A DNA stretch of 64,000 nucleotides from Yoonia tamlensis. GTDB taxonomy: Bacteria; Pseudomonadota; Alphaproteobacteria; Rhodobacterales; Rhodobacteraceae. Location: NCBI RefSeq assembly GCF_900115105.1, contig NZ_FOYP01000001.1, positions 195,472 through 259,471 of the forward strand, read 5' to 3'. The translations under genes and the position numbers were made by a program. This document shows positions 8,192 to 15,217 of the stretch, one piece after another. The notes beneath the pieces were generated by a model. It did not search any database, was not told where the DNA came from, and was given only the letters and a program-made list of their open reading frames with translations. Each line of letters begins with the position of its first letter. Position 1 is the first letter of the stretch.

Positions 8192-9271
8192 ATGGCCGAT
8201 TTCCAAACCCAGATTCAGGAATCACAAGCGCAGGTCGCAGCCGCGCAAAGCAAGATTTCAGAATTGACCAGCCGGATTGAAACCGCACGCACCAAGATGG
8301 CCGAGGGGACGGATATTGCCGTTGATATCGAAAACGCGAGCCTTGAAGACGTGCACGCCCACACGGACCTGATGAACGCGAATATCGCGGAACTGATCAT
8401 GGGGCTGGATGATGTGACATCTGCGTTTTCGAAAGATTTCGAAGAAATGCGGTCAAAAACCGGCATGGAATCCTTTATTGGGATTTTCAGCAAGGCCAAG
8501 GCCGACAGCATGCGCCAGGAACGCATGCGCACCGCGTCAATTGACGATAAATTGCAGGACCTGATTAGCAAGTCCGACGTAATCATGAAACTGCTTGAAG
8601 GGCAGTTGCAGGTGCTGAACGAACAAAAGGTCAGCGTTGAACGCAACCTTGCCGGCACGCTGGATGAGCGCGAAGCGGTCGTGGGCGAGCTTGAAGCGGT
8701 CCGTGCTGATATCCTCGCGATTGATCCGCAGATCATCACGCTTGAAGGCAAGATTTCCGTTGAACAAGACGCGGCCGCGCGCACCAAGCTCGAAACAGAG
8801 CTTGCTGGCCTCAATTCAAAATACAATGAAATGGTGCAGGCCGAGCAAGTGAAGCTGGCGAAGTCCCAGACGCTTGAACGCTATATCGAAAAGGGCAAAA
8901 CCTGGATCGACAGTTTGCAGAACCAAGCGGCGACGCAGATGGTGCTGATCAACAAATTGCAAACAGACACCAAACAGCGCGTTGTGCTTTATGATGCCCT
9001 GTCCAAATCGTTGAAAACTGCGCAGCAACAAGATGTGGCGCATAAGATCAACGAAATCGGCGTGAAAACCGACCAAGAAGCCCAAACCGCAATGGCCGCC
9101 ATTGGCGCCGCCACAACGGGCCGCATGGCCGATATGATGGAAGCCCACGAAGACCACATGGTATTCGCGCGCGAAGTGCTCGAGCAAAAAGCGAAAGCGG
9201 ATGAACGTTTTATGCGCCGCTTCCAAAGCATCGTCGAAAAGCACGATAGCAATCAATATGGGGCTGAATAA
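8192..9271 (+). CDS. Coiled-coil protein, first gene of the seven-gene block (TelA-like organisation)
   Basis: A 359-residue, almost wholly helical soluble protein with long heptad-rich stretches: about residues 1-40, 115-215 and 220-290. It has no signal peptide or membrane segment. The C-terminal third (YIEKGKTWIDSLQNQAATQM..., LYDALSKSLKTA) recalls the helical TelA/KlaA family, but the resemblance is weak and from memory. The ATG at 8192 has AGGGAT upstream. It is followed by a hairpin-rich repeat and then by the gene at 9389. In the context of an AAA ATPase and membrane proteins it may be a scaffold or effector; this is inference. Confidence 0.7.
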   Translation: MADFQTQIQESQAQVAAAQSKISELTSRIETARTKMAEGTDIAVDIENASLEDVHAHTDLMNANIAELIMGLDDVTSAFSKDFEEMRSKTGMESFIGIFSKAKADSMRQERMRTASIDDKLQDLISKSDVIMKLLEGQLQVLNEQKVSVERNLAGTLDEREAVVGELEAVRADILAIDPQIITLEGKISVEQDAAARTKLETELAGLNSKYNEMVQAEQVKLAKSQTLERYIEKGKTWIDSLQNQAATQMVLINKLQTDTKQRVVLYDALSKSLKTAQQQDVAHKINEIGVKTDQEAQTAMAAIGAATTGRMADMMEAHEDHMVFAREVLEQKAKADERFMRRFQSIVEKHDSNQYGAE

Positions 9272-9283
9272 GACAACACCTGT

Positions 9284-9360
9284 CTTGCCCGGCATCGCCG
9301 GGCAGCGCCCGGACCTCCCCAATGGGGAGGGCGCTTCGCACCCACCCCGAGGTCCAAGCG
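9284..9360. repeat. Hairpin-rich dispersed repeat, copy 1
   Basis: Starts 12 nt after a stop codon. It holds GCCCGGC-ATC-GCCGGGC, then an outer pair GGACCTC/GAGGTCC enclosing CTCCCC-AAT-GGGGAG. The order TTGCCCG, CGGGCAGC, CCTCCCC, GGGAGGG, GCTTC, CCCACCC matches the element at 29680-29760. It probably forms a compound RNA hairpin between the first two genes of the block. Confidence 0.7.
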
Positions 9361-9388
9361 ATGCCCCCTAGCATGTGCGGAGTAAACA

Positions 9389-10510
9389 GTGAACCAAACG
9401 AACCTCCAAGCCGACCACATCAAGCTCGAAGATACGCGCGTCACGCGGCGGTATTTTGGCAAGTTCCAGCGGATCACCGGATATCTGACCAAGGTCGCCG
9501 CGACCATGGAGGCCGAAGGCAAGTTTTCGCGCCGCGATATCGAAGCCCTGGCGCATTACCTTGTGGGGCTGAATTGGACCTTCACGGCGCTCGCGCATAA
9601 ATACCATTTCTCGGGGCGGTTTGCTCATGCGGGCAAGCTCACGTTTGACCGCGTCGATAGCGGATTTCCGGTCTATCAAGAGCTGCTGGAAATGGCCAAT
9701 GACGCGCTGCAGGCGGATCGCCATCTGGCGTCAATGCCCAGCACGGATGATCTAAAAGACCAGATGGTGCGGGTGATACTGGGCGAACAGGAAATTCCGA
9801 CAAAGCTGCAATATGCGCTATCGCAGCGGCTGTATTACGAAGAACTGGCGCGGGGTGACCAGTTTTGGGCGCGCAATGATCCGCAAGCCGTCTGGGTGAA
9901 AAACAAGGGCGACCGCCGCGTATTTCAGGTGCATTGGGCCGTCTATGACAGCCAGATTAACCTGCCGACGATCTATCTGATGGATATTGAGGACACAGGC
10001 CGCACGGGCCTGCCCAAGGATGAACGCCGCTGGCCCGAAGCCCAAGCGCATCTGATGGCGCAATCGGTGGCCGGGTTAAAGCTGCTGACCATCGCCAAAG
10101 GGTTTGACGAAGACTTCGACGACCTGCACCCGACACGCCTGCGCCGGTTCCATATCGGCCCGATGTATAGCCATGCGTTCACCAGCCAATCCGGTCCGTT
10201 GCGCGATGTGCTTAAGGCCGCAAATTCGCCCGTAGGCGAAGATTGGGCACTGGTCTGGACCGAAGAGGAACTGGTGTCTGAACGGGTGGAGCACGTCAAA
10301 TCCGGCTGGTTCGGATCGGTCGAACGCCAGATTTTCGCCCGTGATGTGTTCGAACAAGGCGGATCAAACCTTGGGGCGACAAATATGGAACGGTCATTGA
10401 TCATGCCAGAACGCCCCTATCAGGCATTGGCCGAACGCAACCCGCCGGGTTTTCACGATGTGCGCAAATTCGTCGTCAGCGACAACGGCCGCGTATTAAG
10501 CTATCGTTAG
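9389..10510 (+). CDS. Uncharacterised protein, second gene of the seven-gene block
   Basis: A 373-residue soluble protein that I do not recognise. The start is GTG at 9389, with GGAG about 8 nt upstream. The N-terminal third is helical (RRYFGKFQRITGYLTKVAATM, then RRDIEALAHYLVGLNWTF). The middle has a beta-rich stretch (VWVKNKGDRRVFQVHWAVYD, LPTIYLMDIEDTG). The C-terminal part includes GWFGSVERQIFARDVFE. No Walker, nuclease or metal motif is evident. It lies between the coiled-coil gene and the AAA ATPase gene with short gaps, so a role in the same complex is likely but unproven. Confidence 0.7.
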   Translation: MNQTNLQADHIKLEDTRVTRRYFGKFQRITGYLTKVAATMEAEGKFSRRDIEALAHYLVGLNWTFTALAHKYHFSGRFAHAGKLTFDRVDSGFPVYQELLEMANDALQADRHLASMPSTDDLKDQMVRVILGEQEIPTKLQYALSQRLYYEELARGDQFWARNDPQAVWVKNKGDRRVFQVHWAVYDSQINLPTIYLMDIEDTGRTGLPKDERRWPEAQAHLMAQSVAGLKLLTIAKGFDEDFDDLHPTRLRRFHIGPMYSHAFTSQSGPLRDVLKAANSPVGEDWALVWTEEELVSERVEHVKSGWFGSVERQIFARDVFEQGGSNLGATNMERSLIMPERPYQALAERNPPGFHDVRKFVVSDNGRVLSYR

Positions 10511-10515
10511 GCGTG

Positions 10516-10537
10516 AACAAATTTCGCGAAATTTGTT
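10516..10537. repeat. Perfect palindrome with core AAATTTCGCGAAATTT, copy 1
   Basis: A 22-nt perfect palindrome (core AAATTTCGCGAAATTT flanked by AAC and GTT), 5 nt after the stop of the gene at 9389. It shares its core with the palindrome at 53044-53065. It may be a terminator-like hairpin or a protein site. Confidence 0.6.
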
Positions 10538-10582
10538 GTGCGCTTCGGTGAATTTTAAACGAAACGGATTGAAAGACAGAGC

Positions 10583-12523
10583 ATGAGCCAGCCAAGCGAT
10601 CAGATGGAACTGCGCGAAGACGATATTCGCAAACACTATATCTCTGTGGCCGAAATGCTGATGCATCTGGACCATAGCCCCCGTTTGGCCAAGGCGCGGC
10701 TGTCGCTGGAAGCGCCGGAAAAATCACCCGATGTTGCGGCGACCCGTCGGCGGTTCCGGTCAACGACGCCCGGACTTTTGTCGCGCACGACAAACCCGTC
10801 GGGGGGGGTACGCCTGTTGGACCGTTTGGCCGAAACCGATGATGACGACCCGCTGACATCACCCGCGCAGGCCGCTGTCGCGCATGCGCTGCGCCGCGCG
10901 ATGTCGATTGCACTGACTGTGGCCGATGCCTATTCGGACCAAACGCCTTTAACTGAACTGAAACGGATTAACCTCGACGGCCGCTTGCCCGCCGAACGAT
11001 CCGTGGAATTTACAGAATATCTGGCATCCGAAAGCCTTATCGCGCTGTACACCTTTGCCAATGCGACATCGTTCCTGTTGGCCAGCCACGGCACTGAGGC
11101 CAGCGTTGATGTCGGCGCGGTGGACGAGGTGCTGACAGATAACGCGCCTTTGGCGCTGCATGGCGCAATTTGGGAACTGGACCAAAAAATCGGCCAATTC
11201 GGCAAGGACGAGCCGACGATGATCGCGACCTTGCTGGCCTATTGCGAACAGTTGATGGAACGGGTTGCGCAACGCGCCAGCACCGCTGCACATTTGGCGT
11301 CATTCAACGCGTCCAGTTGGCGGGTTGAGGCGGACGGTTTCACGATCCAAGGCTTCACCCCCGCCCGCAAGGCCAAAGGGTCGACGCTGACCATGACCTT
11401 TAAAAAACCGAACGAGGTCGTCGGCAACCACATCGCGAAATATCAGGCGATGAAACTGGCCAAGATGGTCATGGCCTATGATTTTGACCGCAAATTGAAC
11501 CCGTTTGCGGAACTTGGCGGGTTTATCTTTACCTTTATGGGCGACGGAAAACCGGGAACGGGTAAGACAACACTGATCCAGATGATGGCCGGTTTGGTGA
11601 ATGACTATTGTCAGGTCGCGGGCTACCCGTTTCGTTATCAAAATCTGTCGACCGATAATATCGACAGCTATCAGGGGAAATCAGGCCAGAACGCCAAGGC
11701 CTTTATCAACAACGTGCTTGATCCCAACGTGATCGGCTTTGGCACGATTGACGATATTGACCAGCTTGCGGGCAAACGCGGTGACCGTCAGTCATCCGCG
11801 GGGCAATTGGAAATCACCGCCGTTCTGATGGAAAGCTTTGCAGGGGCCAACACGGTTGTGCGGGGGAACTGCACATTCGGGATGTTTTCGAACTATCCCG
11901 AAAACGTTGATGATGCGCTGCGCCAACGGGCGGGCGCGCGGTTCCTTGTGGATGGGCCACAGACGCGCGAAGACTACATCGATATTCTCTATTTGCTGAT
12001 GGGCAAGAACCACGATATTCCGGTGGGCGCGCATGAGGTATTCAGCGCGCAAGAGATCAAGAAAGCGGTTGCCGCATCCTTCGAAGGCCATGCGCGGCCC
12101 AAGGAAATTGGCCTGCTGAACGTCTATGACCGTGTGTCATCCGAGATTGGCACGCTTGATACCATCGCGAAAATGGGCACCTACCTTAAGGCAATCCAAG
12201 AGGCTGACCCGCGTTTTACAGGCCGCGCGATCAAGAACATCACCGATGCCGTTAAGGTGCGCGCGATGGATTTTGAACTGCCTGACGAATGGATGGAAGA
12301 CCCAGACCTGTTCATGTTCAAGGATTACGACACCAAAAAAGCGATGATCAGCGACCTGCGCGTGCCGATCACCGTCGATATGGTGATTCAGGAAATCAAC
12401 CGCTACGCCGATAGCGAATTCCGCTATGCCGACAAATCCGACGAGGTCGCCATCGAAAACATGGTCCGCGACTTTGGCCGTCAGGAAGAAGCCAAGAAAC
12501 GGTATTTAGGAGGCAAATCGTGA
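10583..12523 (+). CDS. AAA-type ATPase, central gene of the seven-gene block
   Basis: A 646-residue soluble ATPase. The P-loop GKPGTGKTTLIQMM sits at about residues 320-335 and a Walker B-like stretch IGFGTIDDIDQLAG follows. LRQRAGARFLVDGP may carry the arginine finger. The N-terminal 300 residues are helical and unrecognised (VAEMLMHLDHSPRLAKARLS at the start). The overall look is of a MoxR/BchI-like or classical AAA+ remodelling protein, but I cannot place it in a named family. Starts at ATG 10583. Its stop lies next to a strong AGGAGG whose use is discussed for the following gene. It is presumably the energy-using member of the block. Confidence 0.85.
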   Translation: MSQPSDQMELREDDIRKHYISVAEMLMHLDHSPRLAKARLSLEAPEKSPDVAATRRRFRSTTPGLLSRTTNPSGGVRLLDRLAETDDDDPLTSPAQAAVAHALRRAMSIALTVADAYSDQTPLTELKRINLDGRLPAERSVEFTEYLASESLIALYTFANATSFLLASHGTEASVDVGAVDEVLTDNAPLALHGAIWELDQKIGQFGKDEPTMIATLLAYCEQLMERVAQRASTAAHLASFNASSWRVEADGFTIQGFTPARKAKGSTLTMTFKKPNEVVGNHIAKYQAMKLAKMVMAYDFDRKLNPFAELGGFIFTFMGDGKPGTGKTTLIQMMAGLVNDYCQVAGYPFRYQNLSTDNIDSYQGKSGQNAKAFINNVLDPNVIGFGTIDDIDQLAGKRGDRQSSAGQLEITAVLMESFAGANTVVRGNCTFGMFSNYPENVDDALRQRAGARFLVDGPQTREDYIDILYLLMGKNHDIPVGAHEVFSAQEIKKAVAASFEGHARPKEIGLLNVYDRVSSEIGTLDTIAKMGTYLKAIQEADPRFTGRAIKNITDAVKVRAMDFELPDEWMEDPDLFMFKDYDTKKAMISDLRVPITVDMVIQEINRYADSEFRYADKSDEVAIENMVRDFGRQEEAKKRYLGGKS

Positions 12524-12538
12524 GAAACCGGCATCGCC

Positions 12539-12883
12539 ATGGGTGAACTTATCGCCGACAGCCTATTCCTACCCGCATTGATTATTGCGGCGCTGGGGTT
12601 TGTGGTCCCGCGTCTTTTGGCGCAGGTCCTGCCCGAAGGTGTGACGCCTTTGATGCTCAACGCGCTTTTGTCCACGCTGATCTTGTTTCTGATTGTAGCC
12701 AGTTTTTTTGTCGGGCTTTACCTTTGGCAAGGCATGCCTTTTGCGCAGATCATGGCACCAGGCTGGGCCGAAAATATCAGTTTTTTCGGGCGGCTCGGGC
12801 TGATGTCGGCGATTATTTGGGGGCCGATCATGCTGCTTTCGGTGGCGGCATTGCCGCGTAAATGGGTGAATAAGACATGGTAA
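12539..12883 (+). CDS. Small membrane protein, fourth gene of the block
   Basis: A 114-residue protein with three probable membrane segments: about residues 5-28 (LFLPALIIAALGFVVPRLLA), 38-64 and 82-104. The only usable in-frame start is ATG 12539, because TGA at 12521 closes the frame upstream. A strong AGGAGG (near 12509) is about 25 nt away and instead serves an 8-codon GTG minicistron (12520-12546) that spans this start, so re-initiation or coupling is possible. No family was recognised. Lying directly after the ATPase gene, it may anchor that protein at the inner membrane; this is inference. Confidence 0.7.
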   Translation: MGELIADSLFLPALIIAALGFVVPRLLAQVLPEGVTPLMLNALLSTLILFLIVASFFVGLYLWQGMPFAQIMAPGWAENISFFGRLGLMSAIIWGPIMLLSVAALPRKWVNKTW

Positions 12884-12896
12884 CTGGGGCGCTGAC

Positions 12897-14246
12897 ATGC
12901 ACCGTTTGATCGAAAAAGGCCTGATGTTTGGCAACCTGATCCGGGTGGATAGCCCTGTATTGGTGGAACGCTATAACCGTGCGCTGATGCATCTGACGGG
13001 CAAGCAAACGCAGCAGGATGTGTTTCATATTGATATTTCAGGCTATAGCCCCGAGATCGGCGACGAATTCGACGACACGCTTTATCTGAACCATGCCGGC
13101 GTCAACCGGCAGTTCATCTTGCTAAGCACCGAACAGGCGCGCGCGCCCTTGCTGAATGCAAAATTTTCGACCGCGCGCGGGATACTCAAACAGTTTATCA
13201 CCGAAAACCGCGCCGAACTATTTGCCCTGACCGCCCGCGATGCCGTTGCGGGGGAATTGGTGAATTCTGTCTATCTGGCGGATAGCCCCGCGCGACTGTT
13301 TGATATCCGCAAAGTGCGGATCGAGGCGGACACAACAACCGGCACCGTGGCGATGGCGGACAAGCTGGGGCGCTTGATCGACAGGTTCAAGACCGAACAG
13401 GACGCATGGTTTGACGATGTTTTGATTGCGCAGATGATCGGCATGGCCAAACAGACAGGCGACGTGATGCGCAATCCTGTGCGGCTGCAGCAGATGGAAT
13501 TTGACCAAGAAAATTTCTGGACCGATCTTTTTGGCGGCATTTATCTGTTTCGTGGCGTTGAACATCCGGCCGCGATTTCAGCGAAGGACAAGGAGGATCT
13601 TGGCAAGCTGCCAATTGAATTCTTGTTTGACCTGACCGACCGTTCCGCCATCGCAAAGTTCTTAAAGCTCAATGATCTGGTTGAACCCATCATTGACGCG
13701 CGCGGCGTGGATGCGGCGGCGATTTTGCAGCAAAAGATGGATTTCATCGTCATGGAAGTCGCCGCAACCATGGGCGAAAACCTGACAGGCGCGACCCGCC
13801 GCGATCTGCGCCGCCTTGGGCGTCAATATGCAAAACTGCTGCCAGAGGCGTGGCAGGGGCTTGCTGCATTGGTCCGCTGGGCCGAAGAAGACGGACCATG
13901 GCCGAAAATTACGTCTGAACACCCCGCCTATTTCTATACGCTACGCGCTAAACCCCATGCGGATGCGGATCTGGTGAACATGTTGCTTGCCGAGCTGACC
14001 CCGCTGGATATCCGGCAATTGTTCATCTGCCACAAAGAGGTGTTTTATCGCGCCTACGCCACATGGCCGGATGAAAAACGGGCCTATGTCGCCGATTTTC
14101 TTGATCGCGAATACCAAGTCGATAAAGCTGGCACCCGAGAAGCGCTATACGGTCACGAGGCTCCGATGGAGGAGCCGCGCGCCAATGTGCAAGCTGATTT
14201 GATTACCCGCGTCGGCCCCTGGGGCGCCGTGGGAAGGAGAGGGTAA
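12897..14246 (+). CDS. Uncharacterised 449-residue protein, fifth gene of the block
   Basis: A soluble protein starting MHRLIEKGLMFGNLIRVDSPVLVERYNRAL. It is probably one of the numbered DUF families limited to Rhodobacterales (possibly DUF6638, from memory only). The first 100 residues contain a mixed alpha/beta part (HIDISGYSPEIGDEFDDTLYL). The middle is helical, with an amphipathic stretch IIDARGVDAAAILQQKMDFI. The C-terminal part (LLAELTPLDIRQLFICHKEVF) is also helical. No catalytic motif was seen. The stop overlaps the next start by one base (TAATG), implying coupled synthesis with the small membrane protein at 14246. Confidence 0.75.
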   Translation: MHRLIEKGLMFGNLIRVDSPVLVERYNRALMHLTGKQTQQDVFHIDISGYSPEIGDEFDDTLYLNHAGVNRQFILLSTEQARAPLLNAKFSTARGILKQFITENRAELFALTARDAVAGELVNSVYLADSPARLFDIRKVRIEADTTTGTVAMADKLGRLIDRFKTEQDAWFDDVLIAQMIGMAKQTGDVMRNPVRLQQMEFDQENFWTDLFGGIYLFRGVEHPAAISAKDKEDLGKLPIEFLFDLTDRSAIAKFLKLNDLVEPIIDARGVDAAAILQQKMDFIVMEVAATMGENLTGATRRDLRRLGRQYAKLLPEAWQGLAALVRWAEEDGPWPKITSEHPAYFYTLRAKPHADADLVNMLLAELTPLDIRQLFICHKEVFYRAYATWPDEKRAYVADFLDREYQVDKAGTREALYGHEAPMEEPRANVQADLITRVGPWGAVGRRG

Positions 14247-14521
14247 TGGCATTTATTCGGTTGGTTGTTGTCGGGCTTGTCGTTCTGACGATGCTTTATT
14301 GGATGATCGCAATTTATTCGCGCTCTGTCCGCCGCGAACGGCTCGAGAAAGAATTTGACGCGCTAAACCCCGAAAACATTGATCAAGACGCGCGCGATAC
14401 CTATGTCGAGGCTGGGATGACCGCCTATAATAATTCACTGCGCCCCAAGCTGATCGGGCTGGTCTATGTTGTGCCCGCTGTCGTGATTGCCACGATGGTT
14501 TACCTGATGAACGCGAATTAA
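14246..14521 (+). CDS. Small two-helix membrane protein, sixth gene of the block
   Basis: A 91-residue protein with membrane segments at about residues 2-24 (FIRLVVVGLVVLTMLYWMIA) and 67-88 (LIGLVYVVPAVVIATMVYLM). A charged loop of about 40 residues (SVRRERLEKEFDALNPENID) separates them. By the positive-inside rule this loop is probably cytoplasmic. AAGGAGAGGG immediately upstream is a strong ribosome site, and the ATG overlaps the previous stop by one base. Family unknown. It may be a membrane tether for the soluble members of the block. Confidence 0.8.
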   Translation: MAFIRLVVVGLVVLTMLYWMIAIYSRSVRRERLEKEFDALNPENIDQDARDTYVEAGMTAYNNSLRPKLIGLVYVVPAVVIATMVYLMNAN

Positions 14522-14530
14522 GGATTACAC

Positions 14531-15202
14531 ATGCACCGTATCAAGACCGCCTTTCGCGTCACTGTGTTCCTGATTTTTGGGGCGCTGTTCCACTATGTGC
14601 TGCCGCAGCATGACGTTGTGCAAATTACCTCGACCGAGGTGATCCGCACCGATTTCAGTTCATACAACCGTCTGTTTTACGCGCAGGCCGATTCAGGGGC
14701 GGTCGAACAGCCCACCCGCGATTTGCGGCTGATCAACACCAATAAGAAAAAGACATTTCTGCTGGGCTTTATCCCGCGTGAAACGACGGGTGTGATGGTC
14801 TACCGGAATGAAGACACAGGCTGGATCTGGCCACCATATTTCAAATTTGACAGCTCTGATTTGCAGGCCGAGGCCGCCAATGTCGCCCGCGGCGATGAAT
14901 GGGCGGTGGTCACGCATTACGGTTGGCGCATCCGCTGGGCGTCTGTCTATCCCAATGCGGTCGCCGTGCGTACTGTGTCCGGCCCTGATGTGACAATCAT
15001 CCCGTGGTTCAACATTGTATTCTTTGTTCTGCTGATCGTCGGGCTCGCCTTTATCCGCGCGATGTGGCGGCAATTCCGCGAACGTGCGGTCGACCCGCTG
15101 CTGGATAGCGCGGGCCACCGTGTTGACGAAGTTCAGGCGAGCGTTGCCGCCCGCAAAGGCCGTATTTCACGCTGGTTGGATACGTGGCGCAGTAAAAAAT
15201 AA
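14531..15202 (+). CDS. DUF1523-type membrane protein, last gene of the block
   Basis: A 223-residue protein with an N-terminal membrane anchor (VTVFLIFGALFHYVLP) and a second membrane segment at about residues 155-177 (IIPWFNIVFFVLLIVGLAFI). The domain of about 130 residues between them is probably periplasmic: EVIRTDF, LLGFIPRETTGVMVYRNEDTGWIWPPYFKF. That WIWPPYFKFDSSDLQAEA stretch is what I associate with DUF1523, a family of unknown role in alphaproteobacteria. The Arg/Lys-rich tail would be cytoplasmic. It follows the preceding gene by 9 bases and ends the co-directional run. Confidence 0.8.
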   Translation: MHRIKTAFRVTVFLIFGALFHYVLPQHDVVQITSTEVIRTDFSSYNRLFYAQADSGAVEQPTRDLRLINTNKKKTFLLGFIPRETTGVMVYRNEDTGWIWPPYFKFDSSDLQAEAANVARGDEWAVVTHYGWRIRWASVYPNAVAVRTVSGPDVTIIPWFNIVFFVLLIVGLAFIRAMWRQFRERAVDPLLDSAGHRVDEVQASVAARKGRISRWLDTWRSKK

Positions 15203-15217
15203 TAGATCCTTACGGCG

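Noticed and set aside
8215..8826. Ser-rich ORF antisense to the coiled-coil gene
   Set aside because: Its repetitive Ser content comes from reading coiled-coil codons in reverse; no independent support.
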